NCBI GenBank assembly: GCA_004794655.1 | Contig: SMMW01000145.1 | Coordinates: 936,501 to 1,000,500 of the forward strand | From: Marisa cornuarietis | Lineage: Eukaryota; Mollusca; Gastropoda; Architaenioglossa; Ampullariidae | Length of the DNA: 64,000 bases | Reading direction: 5' to 3' | Part shown: positions 34,570 through 47,200 of the stretch, piece after piece | Position numbering within the stretch: position 1 is the stretch's first letter | Layout: every line of letters starts with the position of its first letter | The notes under the pieces: model-generated | Told to the model about the DNA's origin: nothing | What the model saw: only the letters and a program-made list of their open reading frames with translations | Database searches by the model: none | Translations under genes and position numbers: made by a program

Positions 34570-35010
34570 TAACTGCGCAGTTTCTGCTTCAATACCGGTT
34601 CCTGAATAAAGGCTTCTGCGATTGGCTCTTTTCACAATTAATTAGCGGCAAATAGTAAACAGGAAGCACGATTAGTATTTGAACTTCAAACTTAATTATA
34701 ACTCTTCAGTTATAGTGAAGCTGACGCTTAGTAAGAGCTGCCAATTATACTGGGCCCAGTAGGTAAACAGAACTGTTGACATCTCACTTCAGCAAACATT
34801 AGTCGCTTCACAAAGGAAAGTAAACAATGCCATTAAGGCACCGTGGCTTAGTGGATGGTGCACTTTGTGGAGCAGAAGGTCGATGTAAAGAATGGGTATC
34901 TAATTATATCAGAAGAGGGGGGGGTGATGGATAGCTGTGGTCTGTCCTCCACATGCCGTGCCTAGATACGGCGAACCTCTTAGATCTCAGGCCATGGAAC
35001 ACTTTAGCAT
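34570..35010. repeat. Dispersed repeat R1, copy 2, with tRNA-like extension
   Basis: 34570-34800 matches 12385-12660 and 56945-57195. The extension from about 34835 begins 'ggcaccgtggcttagtggatggtgcac', which resembles a pol III A-box region, with 'aaggtcgatgt' as a weak B-box-like sequence about 25 bases on. Copy 3 shares the extension. A SINE origin is possible but unproven. Confidence 0.55.
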
Positions 35011-35344
35011 ATTGTACTTTAAAATGTTTGTAACATCTTTGTTGTTAGTAAGGTTTATTTTTTTATTGCGATGAGTTTTCTTTAATTTCGTTTGTTGCCT
35101 GTAACAACATCCTAAATAAACCTAGAATGATTTAATAATAATATTGCATCATATTGCTTAATACCATCATGCACACATCATCCAGAGTTTATTCCATTAT
35201 TTTCTGATGTAACCTGACGTCAGCAGTGTACTATATATAGCCCAGTCAGACAGGTTGAGCATTTGAAATATTTCAGACTTTGTGGGATACAGTTTAAGCT
35301 ACTGTTGCATAAAACTGTTATTATTTTATCCATTTAGCTACAAT

Positions 35345-36760
35345 ACAGAACACTAATGCTTCGAACGTGCATGAATACCGTGGACAATGCTGTATTTGTG
35401 AGGAAGTGACATTTGCCAACCACAAGAAAGCCCATCAATGCCGTTTGCCGTCCCCATGAAGTGGAGAGAGCCAAGCAACAACACAAATGACTGTTACTTC
35501 TGCTTCGTTTCTCCTCTTTCCGGCGGAAAACGAACATAAGAATTCGGAAATAGTCTACGCCAACATTCTGTTTGCATTGAGGTCAGTTCCACATAGTGAG
35601 GGACTTCCTATTACTAAAGAACCTCCAGCAGAATATTCTCTTGATTCAGCTGATGAGGACGAGGGTCAGCCGACCTGTTCTTCTCCTGGTCAGTCAGCAT
35701 GCAGTCATCCAGATTTTCACTGTGATACATCATCAACACCACACAGAATAACACAAGAATAACTAAATGATCTGGTTCGTGATTTAGACTTATCCAAGAA
35801 CAAGGCAGAATTGCTAGGTTCAAGACTCCAACAGTAGAATCTTCTAGAAGAAGATGTCACAATTACTTCATATTGAAAGCGCCACCAGCAGCTGGAGCCT
35901 TTCTTCAGATAGGAAGGTAGTCTGGTATTTTGTTCCTATATTGATGGCCTCGTGAATCTCTTAGAAATCACTCATGACCCACAAGAATGGAGACTATTTG
36001 TAGTCTCTTCAAAACTGAGTCTTAAGGCTGTGATTTTGCACAGTGAAACCCGTCTTCCATCAATTCTACTAGAGGACTTCAACAGGGATATACAAAATAC
36101 ATGTGTTTATGTCAGTGGGGTAGCCGAGCAAGGGAATAGCACATCTTGCGGAAGGAATGCACTCGCAGACAAAATGTAGCAGTTGGAGAGAAAAATATCC
36201 AGCACCCAGCTCTGGTCGAGGCTCACATGATCCCTCTACCACCCCTTCACATCAAAGTAGGTGTACCGGACATCACCAGCTTTCCGATGCCTGCATGAAA
36301 AATCCCCTCGACTCAGCGAGACAAAGATTAAAGAGGCAGTTTTTTGTGGGTGCTGAGATTCGAGACCTCCTCAAAGATGACCAGTTCAACAACTTGCTGC
36401 AGTTTGAATGGAAACAGGCATGGAATGCTTTTCGCCTAGTGTCTACAAACTTTCCCGGCAATGTTAGGGAAGAAAACTACAAGGAACTAGTAGAAGAATT
36501 AGCAGTATTAGAAACTTTGCAGCAATATGTCACTAAAAATCCGCTTTCTTTATTCCCATCTTAATTTCTTGTCTGACAACTGTAGTATGCTCAGTGATGA
36601 ACTTGGCGAACGTTTTCATCAAGATATCCCAATAGTGGGAAAGAGATATCAAGGAAAATTGTCCACTACTATGCTGGCTGACTACTGCTGGACACTCGCC
36701 AGAGATGCTCCCAAACATCTGTACAAGAGACAAGCAAAGACATGGAAGACGTAGTCTATG
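35345..36760 (+). pseudogene. Decayed ORF of an unnamed transposon-associated protein family (plus-strand member)
   Basis: Several frames join in order: LNDLVRDLDLSKNKAELLGSRL (about 35760-35830), PQEWRLFVVSSKLSLKAVILH (about 35985-36045), RDLLKDDQFNNLL...NFPGNVREENYKELVEEL (about 36360-36500) and GERFHQDIP...RYQGKLSTTMLADYCWTL (about 36605-36705). I recognise this pattern as a widespread animal family found in many copies beside mobile elements. Its biochemical role is not known to me. At least four stops or frameshifts make it a pseudogene. Confidence 0.65.
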
Positions 36761-37966
36761 ACTTGATGTGTTACAGGTGTTAACCACAGGCATTAGCAGG
36801 CATTTTATGATGTATTCAATAATTATTGCAGATTACAAAAAAACTAGAACCAATGTTGCATTTTGATATATTCGTGTTGAGCACATAAACATTGATAAGA
36901 ATTGACAAGTTTTACTTCAGTAACAGGACTTTTGTAAAAAATGTATTGACTAGTGTATTGAAGCCACTCCGCGACGTATCTTTGCCTGAGGTTTTTTGGT
37001 TGTTCTAGTATCAGTCCGCAGGTGGTGCGCCTAGTGGGAGGGTGAGTACGGCCCAGTTCTGGACCATATCACATCAGTCTGGCTCACGATGGCTTCTACA
37101 TAAGCGGCCTGTACCAAGGACAGGCATATAAAAAGCCACACAGTCTGCAAATGTCTGCACATTTTAAAGCTTGGGCTATTGGTAGTTATACAAGCTGAAA
37201 ATAACTTTAGGACACATTTGCCACTGGTAGATTTCAGCACAGCATAGCTTGAAATCGATGAGATCCGTTAGTGTACGGATTTTTAACAACTTTTCAAGAC
37301 ACAGTTGTCCAGCATTATCATACCTGACTGTTAGATATTGCATCGAGTTCTTCAACAGGCGTTTAGATATTTCTCTATGACAGACGCGCAAACAGGACAG
37401 CAAGTGTTGAGCCATGTCTGCCAAAGAGAAGGATTTATCCTGCAAAAATTGCCTCGAGTTTCCAAGAACTGTTTCTGGAGATCACTACCGCTTCCCTTTG
37501 CCCATCACCTACAAGTTATCTCGACACCTTCTTAATGTGCCCATACGATTTTTCAAGGCGAGTCTTTCTAATTATTTCTAATTGCATCTTGTAAATCTTG
37601 GTTATCTGTCATTATGTATCATTTTTAAACGCTTCGAGCTCTCGTGTATGTGGGGAAGTGGACTGTGCAATAGGGTGGAGCGTCATCCAATGAGGTTTAA
37701 CGGATAAACAGGGACATTTGGGGTTTTGTACAACCAGCTGTGCTGAGTTCAAAAATATACAGCAAAAAAAATGTGCAATGAGCAGAACACCTTTTTTTTG
37801 CCCCAAAATGCAAAAACCATTGATTTATTAAACTATAAATGTTTCCTTTTTTGTCAAAAGTTCTATATTTAATAACTGCAAGAAAATATCAGTTTCTGAT
37901 AATATTTGCACTGTCAGATAATAATTATAAACAGTACCGCACAGGTTTTCATTTCTAGTCACGCGA

Positions 37967-39300
37967 TCAGAGAAAAGCTTGTTTAGTCTGAACTGACGGC
38001 ATAAAGTCTCTTGACATGATGACAGCTCGAATGTAACCACCCCTTGCATCCATCCCATAGACTGATTTTGATGACTCACTCACTGTCCCGACAAAGCGTT
38101 CGACTCCCTGAGAGTGGTCAGGTATTTGACTGATGAAGGGCTCAGTGACAAGCTCCAGGAATTCTTCAACTGAGAGGTGCTTTTTGAGAAGTGATTCCAG
38201 TATGAGTTCCTTCATTGATGGCAGTAAGTCTTGCAATGTTTGAGCATTCTCCTTTACTTTGGGAGGTAGAAATTCTCTGACTTGCTGTTGAGACCCACCA
38301 GGTGCTTGGCGAATGGTCTTTATTATGTCCACCGCTTCCTTCCTATTGACTTCATCATCATCTCCAAGCATCGACAGAAGAACATTTTCCTGATGGGCCC
38401 AGCATGCGTTCCATTGCACTACGGGTCATGTTACATTCCTGCAGGCCGATGATAACAAACTCTGTTGCTTAATTTGTTGAAGCAAGTGCTTTGGTCTGTC
38501 AGTGCATCTTGGGTGACACTTGATGCTACACCATGAAGGCCCATAGCAGCAGACAATGAAGTGTGTCAGGGATACAGTTCGTTACTTGGTTGCACTGTTG
38601 CCACATACAGCCGATAAATCCTGCTAGCATATGTGAGCCATCTGGCCATAGATATGGGCCCAGGCTTTTCCTGTAGTAAATCGTCATTGATGCTTCCACT
38701 TCTAATAGCTTTGATCATTTTGTAAAGGTAAGTTTGGTCATTACAAAGTTCGCTGACTTCGATTTCTGGAAGAGGATCACTGTCGGCAATGTCGAAATCC
38801 TTCTGCAGAAATTAGCAATGATGCTCTATTAGGCAATGCATTTCCAATCGGTCCTGTCCACTATGTGGGTCCTTCAGTTGGACCAATGAGTGTTTTGCAG
38901 AGCTGGCGGAATGGAAGCTTGTTCAAGTGCAAAGAGCAAATGGACCACTGCAAAGGGCGACCAGTGTGAAGCTCTAACAGATGTATTACCCAGTGTTCAC
39001 AGCTGTGCTGCCGGCTCCAACTGCCGTGATCTTGTCTGTAATTCCTCTTTCTTCAATTGCACTGTGAATGCAATCAGCGATAGCAGAATCTGTGCCTCGT
39101 TCTAGTGTTAAATGGCACAGATAGAAAGTTCCGGGTTCGCCAATCATTACACAGTGTTCTTCACTTTTCTTTATACTATTCCACTTGTCTTCCTTTTTCT
39201 CTCTCAACAGTGTCATGTCATTTCGGCCATCAACAAATATTGCCATGATTTCCTCTTCGTTGTTTAAAGAAGTAACACTGATAGCCCTTCTCAACTGTTG
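37967..39300 (-). pseudogene. Decayed ORF of a second transposon-associated protein family (minus-strand member)
   Basis: Recognisable blocks, N to C: IMAIFVDGRNDMTLLREKKE (about 39230-39170), EEHCVMIGEPGTFYLCHLTLERGTDSAIADCI (about 39160-39070), GPIGNALP (near 38850), then AMEWNACWAHQENVLLSMLGDD (about 38420-38350). The blocks are separated by stops and frameshifts. The order matches a repetitive animal protein family that often co-occurs with the one at 35345-36760. No function is assigned. Confidence 0.6.
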
Positions 39301-39892
39301 TCCTCAATTGCCCTCTTCCTTCTTCTTTCTTTCATCCAATCTTTCCTTCCTTGTTTTCTTTTTATAAATGCTATCACATTTTTATCAATTGTACCAATTT
39401 GCGTTTTTCGCGTGGTTTTCTGGTCCATCAAAATGACACTTTCGCTGTAGTTATTTCATGTCTCTGTCCCATTTACAATCACCAAGGTCTTCACATTGGC
39501 AGGCAGCAATGTTCACCACTTTATCTTGCCAGTGCCGGTCTCCATTGCTTTCTCACTGTCAGTCTGCGCTTTGACGACTTGATCGATGCCATCTTTGATG
39601 TTGAATGTTCACATTGCATGTCATAATCCTACACCAGAGTCTTTGAAATGGGGCTTTATGTGATCAAAATTTTGAAAGGATTTTCCTGGTATTGAAAAAT
39701 GCGACAGTCAGCTGCACTCCTCCTGCGACGAAGCCAAACTGTTTTTCTGCAGACTGTTTTATGAAATACCATGTTGCCTTGGATGACAGCATGGTCTGCC
39801 TGTATGCACACTATAAGAAACTTCAGACTGCAATGTAATGTGAAGGCACAATGAAATATGGGTCTCTCGGTCATTTCTCGGATGACTTAAAA

Positions 39893-40290
39893 CTGTAATA
39901 ATAATACAAAATGATTTGTATAACACATTTCCCTACACGGAGGCGGGCTCGATATGCTTCACAAGAGACCAGGGGCTGTGCAGTGGGGAAAGAAGCCGTG
40001 TGATGTAGATGTTACAATCAAGTACAAACAAGCACAACATACATACACGAACATGCAACGGCTAGCAATACAAGAACATGAAGGAACGCAGAGATAGGAA
40101 TGTGGGGGAGAAAAGACAAGAAGATGGACGAGCTATTGTAGGTGTTTCCGAAAGAGATATGTTCTAAGTCCAGATTGGAAGGCATGTACCGACTCCACTG
40201 TGTGGAGAGACGGACGCTGGCGCCATTCCAAATAAGCCCCGGAGAAGGAGAAGGAGCTAAGGCCAAACGTCTCCAGTCTGATGATAATAA
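39893..40290 (-). mobile_element. CR1/jockey-group LINE 3' fragment
   Basis: The minus strand gives LETFGLSSFSFSGAYLEW...FQSGLRTYLFRKHLQ, the C-terminal end of a LINE polymerase, and its flank ('tttgtataacacatttccctacacggaggcgggctc') matches 34000-34030. It is thus a second copy of the family at 33996-34320. Confidence 0.68.
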
Positions 40291-40619
40291 TAATTAAAAC
40301 GCAAAATTTATATAGCATACTCACACTCTTAACGAGCACTTAAGAACAAAAATGAGACATGGGCAACATACGAGGGACAGAAGAACAAGCAAACAACATA
40401 TAAACGAGGGAAGGATAAATAACAGTACTGATGACGAATAAAGGACTAAAGTCTAAACACGTAAAATGTATTCAAATAACAAGGACTGAAAGTATCATGA
40501 TTTAGCAAAAGACAAGCAAGGAAGCAGCAATAAGCGGGAAAGGGGGGAAGGGTGTGAAAAAGGACTGGCATTGTGTGGACTGTTGTTAGGAATAGTGCTT
40601 AAGGAAGAGGTGAGTTTTC

Positions 40620-41030
40620 AGTGCACATTTAAAGGATTCAGTAGTGAGGCACTCCATGAAGCACAGCAGCAGGTTCTGATGCGGAGCCATGGACACTAAC
40701 AGACTGGGTGAGATTAGACAGGTGGGAGTGGAACCACCCTAGGACTGTGCCAGAGAGACCAAAGGTAGTGTGAAGCCACTGGAGGTGAATGTGGTGGTCT
40801 AAAGTGTCGAAAGCAGCTGACAGATCGAGCATAGACAAGACTGATATATGACCGCGGTCGTAAGCAGATAATGAGTCGTTCACCACCCGGATCAGAGCAG
40901 TCTTAGTCGAGTGGTGCTGACGATAGGTGGTGGTTGGAACAAGATCCAGTGCACAAGATTTCTTTGTCAAGTTTGTGATGATGTCTCTGACATGATCTTC
41001 AGTTACCCGCACAAACTCGGCAAAGCAAAA
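40620..41030 (-). mobile_element. CR1/L2-like LINE reverse transcriptase fragment
   Basis: The minus strand encodes YRQHHSTKTALIRVVNDSL, then LSMLDLSAAFDTLDHH (the first catalytic aspartate block) and FGLSGTVLGWFHSHLSNLTQSVSV. A piece is missing between the domain start and YRQHHST. It ends abruptly, so it is a truncated relic. Confidence 0.8.
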
Positions 41031-44000
41031 GGGTGCTCCAGCAAAGTTGTAGAACCTGTAACTAGTAGATGAAAACGTGTAGAACGCATCTGCCAGCTGT
41101 GTGGCTGGAATGGTGCATGTGGCAAAGGTGCCAATGACACGACCAACTACTTAAAACAGTTCTCTGCTCAAAGAATAGTTGTCTGTGCTGGAATGTAAGG
41201 TAAAATTACAACTATTCTTAACAAGTAGATGTGTGAAAAGAAATAGAATAAGAGGAAATGAAAGAAACTAAGAATTATAATCATCCTTTTCATCATTATT
41301 ATAGTATATTCTTACACAGTTTATTAATATCTCCTACTTTGTTGTAGTGTAAAATATATGATCTTGCTGCTTGGACATAAATGTACACATTTGTACACAT
41401 CTGCATAAACGTAAGATACCCTGTGTTGACAGTTCATTCACAACAGCAGCATACTCATATGGAAAATACAGAGGGCTATAGACATTTGTGCAAAATAAAC
41501 ACTTTATTGATGAACATGATTATGTAAACCAACACTCAGGGTTGCATGAGTTATTGTTAGGAAGCGTTATCTCTTAGCTGTTAAATGTGTATTCTATTCA
41601 AACATGTCTTAAACCGCAACATAAAAACTTTGAGGAACTTTTTTAAATTCGTATCTGTTTTGTTTTTTATTCTGTAACACATATTATTAACTAACCAGAA
41701 TGATGTGTAGTTCTGGATGCCTACATTATTATTATCAATGACTAGCCCACTACTGAGCCATAAACTCTTCAAAAGTAGCATACATATGATGCAGGTACAG
41801 ACACATTGACAGAGATACAAGAGATTACATGAAGTAATCTATGACATTAAAATAAAAATGACATTTAAAAATAAATATCTCATAACAATACACTTACAAT
41901 GTTGCAGTATATTTAGAAGCAATAAATGCCTTGAAAGACAAGAAGACTTAAATATTTTCATTTGTTGCATAAAAGCAGGTGTTTAAATGATTAATTTCAG
42001 TTATTACATGAATTTTTGTGAAAAATGATTAATAAAAATGGTCAAAACTTCTTTAATCAATTTTCCAAAAAATACAAAATGAAAAGTCTGCTTTCTATTA
42101 TGTTAGAACCATTTATAATATTAGTTTGGAGAAAATGGACATGACACACAGAGCGTTCAATGCATAAGACAACAAATTTCAATAAAAATACAGGTCACAC
42201 AAAAGCAAATTTAGCTGATAGAAGAGCAATAATACTGGAATCAACATGGTATTCCAAGCTGAATGTAAACGATTATCAGCAAATATATCAAATCTTACCA
42301 TAAATGCATCAACGCCAAGCAAAATATCTAATGCTAGCACCACTGGAATTTTTTAGCAGCAAGTCGTGGGGAACAAACCAAGTGTAAGCATTCAAATCAC
42401 TCAAGTTCACTCAATCAGCAATGACTGACTACTCAACAACAATCACTCTGATCATGTACTAAGAGATCTCACTACCAAATATACGCATAAAGATTTCAAC
42501 AATCAGGACCAGGCACAAAACAAAAAGTTTCCACCATATAAATTATTCTTAAGGCTCAACCAGTTAAGGCATCACACTCTTTAATATTCTTAATGAAAAA
42601 TTCAATCCCAAATTCACAAGGCGTATATGCAATATAAGCAATAACAATCTGCAACTGCTATCACTGAAAAAAATTCATAAATTTCATCTGAATAAATTTC
42701 ATATGTAAGGGAAATGTAGTTTTAATTGTAGAAGCAAATGCTGCAGCGGCAAGAGGCCCCAAAAAGGAAAAAAAATCGTTTCCATAAACGCAAGACAAAT
42801 TATTTCTATAAATGCAAGACAATTAAAGTTTCTAAAGGATAGTTCACAATCACTCTCACTCATATAAGCCTCCTATTCCTGCAAATGCAAAGAAAGAGAG
42901 AGCGAGGAAGAACAGCCAAAGTGTAACAGGTAACAGTGTCCTTACTACGGAGAGAGCTGTACAACCACCACACACCCATGAAGCTAGGGAGGGGCAAATG
43001 GTCCAAGTACAACACAAGTACAAATGAATTCAAGGAAAATTCCTTTTTAATAAGTTAAAACACTGGATACAAGTATTCATCAAAACATAAATACACAAAG
43101 GAAATCAGTAATAACACAGACAATCTCTCATCTGACTAGATGGCGCAGACTTATGACAGATCATGTCGGGGTCACCAAACTGTCATGACACACTTTACAG
43201 TAAACACTTAAAACTATAATAATACATATTCTTTCATTCCACAAAACAGACCTTCTTATGGGATTAGCCAAAGATTGGAAATCATACTACTTTTCTTGTG
43301 TTTCCTTTTCTTGAAATCAATACTGGATAAACATATAGTGGATTAAACATTCAAGAGCTAAAGCAAAGTATCTGGGTACTATATACTGTTCTAACAATAA
43401 AGTGGCCGACCAAGAGTACCAATTGCAGAATTATCTCCCTCAAGACACATATGTACACAGTTTCAAAACTTGATGCTTACAACTCTTATGACTAGTTAAT
43501 CCATCCCTTGAGCTTTAAACATATTAATATCCTTCAAGTATTGATCTAGTGGCTCAATCAGTCAACTGATATTCAACAACAAAAAAAGAAAGTCACCAAT
43601 TCTTATCATCAATATCCATTGAGTCAAACAATATTGTAACATTCCTTTGTAAACGTAGCATTAGCATTCACATTTCAGTTTTTGGCTAGGTTCTGACCAG
43701 GTTACAAACTGCCAGAACTGTGTCTGCCTCACCAGAAGTCAACACCAAAATCATTATTGACCATGTCTTTTCAATCAGTCAATACAAATACCTTAATGAT
43801 ACTGCGGAGTGATGCTCAAAGCTGCAGGTAAAGGGAGATAATCCACTGAAATTGTCTGTCAACATATTAAATGTAAATCAATGTTTTCTCTCATGCACAA
43901 AGAAGGAAGCCAGCACATATATTTAACTTGAACTGATGTAGTGAGTGGTAGTATTCACATGTGATATTTATGGAACAGAAAACACTAGAGTTTTCCATTC

Positions 44001-44280
44001 AAGACAACTGCTCAGGCTGAAATCAAGACAGCACCACAGTGTCACCTCTGCAAACAAGGTCGCTCTGCCTGTCTCAGTCTCCTGCAGGCTCTCAGTTCTC
44101 AGGACTCTATTAGGTCTCAGGACTCTATTAGGAGACCAAGACTGCACATGTGATTCCCAGCTCCCACCCCCTTCCCTTCCTCACTGTAATACTTGACAAG
44201 GATCAATGTATCACATTTTTTTGGTTTTGTCCACACTCTCGTTATATGTTACAAGGTGAAAGGTATTTCCTTCATTTTTT
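41031..44280. other. Gene-free AT-rich stretch downstream of the Patched-domain gene
   Basis: No gene recognised. One point of note is 43160-43195, which on the minus strand reads TGTCATGACAGTTTGGTGAC then CCCGACATGATC, similar to the junction of an LTR end with a primer-binding site in Ty3/BEL elements. No partner LTR or gag-pol could be found. Confidence 0.4.
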
Positions 44281-47200
44281 TCAGTGCCTCAAGTTACTCT
44301 GCACAGTGATGTCCTGGATATTTTGAGGACCAATCAGTGACAGTACCGCTGGCAGTAAGAGCACAGCGTGCAGCATACCAAAGCCGATGACGAGAACCAT
44401 GATCCTGAAGAAGGAGATGAAGATGAAGGAGTCTGAGAACACCAGCAGGACAACTCCCAGAAGGGAGGAAGCTCCACCATTAAAGATAGGACCGGCCGCA
44501 TGAATGATGGCATCACGGGAACGTTCTGCACGCGTGCTGGAGGCAGAGACAAGGTAGGCGGTGCAGACATGCGCAGAGAAATCCACAGAGAAGCCGACAC
44601 TCATGACAAGATGGATCATGGTGATGGAGGACAGAGCAGTGTCCCAGTAGTACATGAAGCCAAAGATACCCACAAGGATCATAACAGTAGTGACTGTTAC
44701 CAAGATAACCATGAAGGGATGTGGCAGAAAGATCATGCAGACAAGGAATATGACTGCAACTGCAATGCCCACCATCTGAAGTGTTGATGGTAAAACAGCA
44801 ATGAACTGCTCCAAAGCGACGAATGACTGTAAGAAAACAAAAATAGTAATACAGACATCTTTACACAGGCATCTTTCCCCGCTCCACTTTTCTATAGTAA
44901 ATGTGCAACTATGTGGCTGTGATGGTATGTGCTCATAGGTCTGCAAAATGTGGGTAAGAGTGTGAGAGAGAGAGAAAGAGGTAGGGTGTAATTCGTGTAA
45001 AATTAAAAACAGAGACAAAAGGAAGATAAAGTGATGGTAGCACATTATTAAAGTGCATGCCACAATAACTGAGAATCATGTGTCACGGTTTGAATCTCGA
45101 ATAATGCTCATTTTTGGTCAAAGGACTGATTATTCATTTTTTTAGGTGAACATATATTAGCGTGCAGTGGCATCTGCCAGTGTGTGATAGGTATTTGTTG
45201 AGGAACTGACATCCATCATTAAGACGTTTTCCTTCTCCAACATCACTAGGAAAATAAATTCTTCTTCTTCTTCAAATATTTTGTCAGTTCGTTTAAGGTC
45301 TTCATGACCTAAGGGCATTGTTCAGTACTGCCTGTGGTCTGAAATTGTTCCAAAAATCACAGAATGACAGAATGGATCACCCTAGCCACGAAGACACTTG
45401 TCTACTGGATACGCCATCTTAGAACCAACCCAGAATCTCACCACTGCTGACTGGTGTCAAGCATCTTCTTTGGCACATATTTTTTAAGACCTATTTTCAT
45501 ACCATTTAAATACCCCTTTCTGCTAAACAACTAGTGAACAGCGATCACACTATCTACTGCTTATAGTTGCATAATGCACACTTTGTGCAGTAGAAGGTTT
45601 GGTTCACCAGGACAGTTAGCATTTTTCAGTTTATTTTCCATGTATCCCATGCATCTTTAAAGTATTGTGGGATGCTTTCAAATAAATGCAATTGAGTCCA
45701 ATTTACAGTCACACCACAGTTTCCAGTTCTCTCTCCAGCATTTTATTACAGGCTGTGATTTATATTCTGTATCCCAAAACTTCAATGAACCCTTAACATT
45801 TTGTAATATACTCTGAACTGTTTTGACTGTTGTAATATTATTAAATGTGTTGTATGCTTACTCTAGGTACTTTTATTCTTGCTAATATCCTTTTTGAAGG
45901 TAAAAAAAAGGAAAGAATTGTCTACTTAGAGCTGAACATAAATTCTCTGGACACTGATGTGCTTTTGCCAGCTGTCTCTGTAAAGTTTGCTGTCAAATTA
46001 TTATTAAGCATACTTTAATTATGTTTAGAATACTAAAATATCTTCCAACTACATACCGGATGGTAAGGAAAGACAGGTAAAGGTGACTCATCAGCCAGGT
46101 TCCTCATCCTCGTCATCAGGTCTGCCAGTTTGTAATGAGTGTCAATGGGCATAGAAATCACATAGCACCTGGATGCCACGATAGACGTATTGGTCTCGTC
46201 TAGCACAATATCATTGTAGTACCTTGGTTTGGTGGGTAGGAACACCTCTCTCAGATTCTTGACAAAGGATGTGTTTGAGTAATTGGGGGAATTGATGTAA
46301 TCAGTCAGCCAGCAACGCAGAAAGTGAGAAGACATCTGGCTGTCTCTCTGGGCCAATGAAATGAGCTTCCTGAGCTGATCGCCTCCGTCTCTTGCGTAGT
46401 CAACATCTCCATCAACGACAAAGGCAACAGGCAGGCGGACTGGGAAGTATTTCTCATTTACTACGAGGAAGGAATGGTAGTACGATGACTCTGGCACTAG
46501 GTTGTAGAGGATCAGACCTTGCTGAAGGTTGATGGCACCATAGATGGAAGCAGCAAGATAGCCCAAGAAGCTGATTATGATGACAACACATCCAACAGAA
46601 CTGACGACAAGCTTAGGCAACATCAGACGAGGCAGTTTCTCGCAAATGCTCTCGTCTTCTCGGGTGGCCTTCGGAGCTGATCCTCCACAGAGCACAGCTC
46701 TGCAGGATGATCCCCCTTCATTCTTTAACTCACTTCTGCTCTTTGTGACCCTGCAGGTCAGGAAGTGTCGGGCAGAGAATACCCGGCGAGTGTGCAGCGC
46801 AAGACATCCTCCAAAAAATGATCCCTGACAAATGTAGCAAAACAGCACAGCAGCACCTGGATAACAATGCATACAAGGCTTTAACATGCTTTAAATGTTC
46901 TGTAAACTATCAACAATGCCTTAAAAAGACTACAAATATTTCCAATCTTATCTAATGCAGTCACAAGATATATTGTCAAGGTGAAAAGAACTCCATGTAG
47001 TTTTTCATCAAAATGTTGGCTTTAATGCTGAATGAACAGGGGAGATTTAGCTCTTTTATCAGTAAGTTATAGCCAAAAGATGAGAAATGTAATGCCTCTC
47101 ATAAGGTTACAAACTACTAAATTAAAGAAGCATAAACATGTCAGACAACACACTTTCAATATCATTTTTCAATTCTATAACTGCTTCATAAGTTTGTTTA

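Noticed and set aside
34835..34910. Possible tRNA gene at 'ggcaccgtggcttagtgg'
   Set aside because: No acceptor-stem pairing or anticodon loop can be drawn and the B box is poor; it fits a decayed SINE-like repeat better.
43945..44196. 83-aa plus-strand frame near the Patched gene 3' end
   Set aside because: No recognisable domain; it contains a short local duplication (ctcaggactctattaggt), and nothing supports expression.
46800..46830. Acceptor 'atttgtcag' near 46814 as the start of Patched exon 3
   Set aside because: It breaks phase with the preceding exon; the acceptor at 46858-46857 keeps phase and adds the family-typical GAAVLFCYICQ segment.
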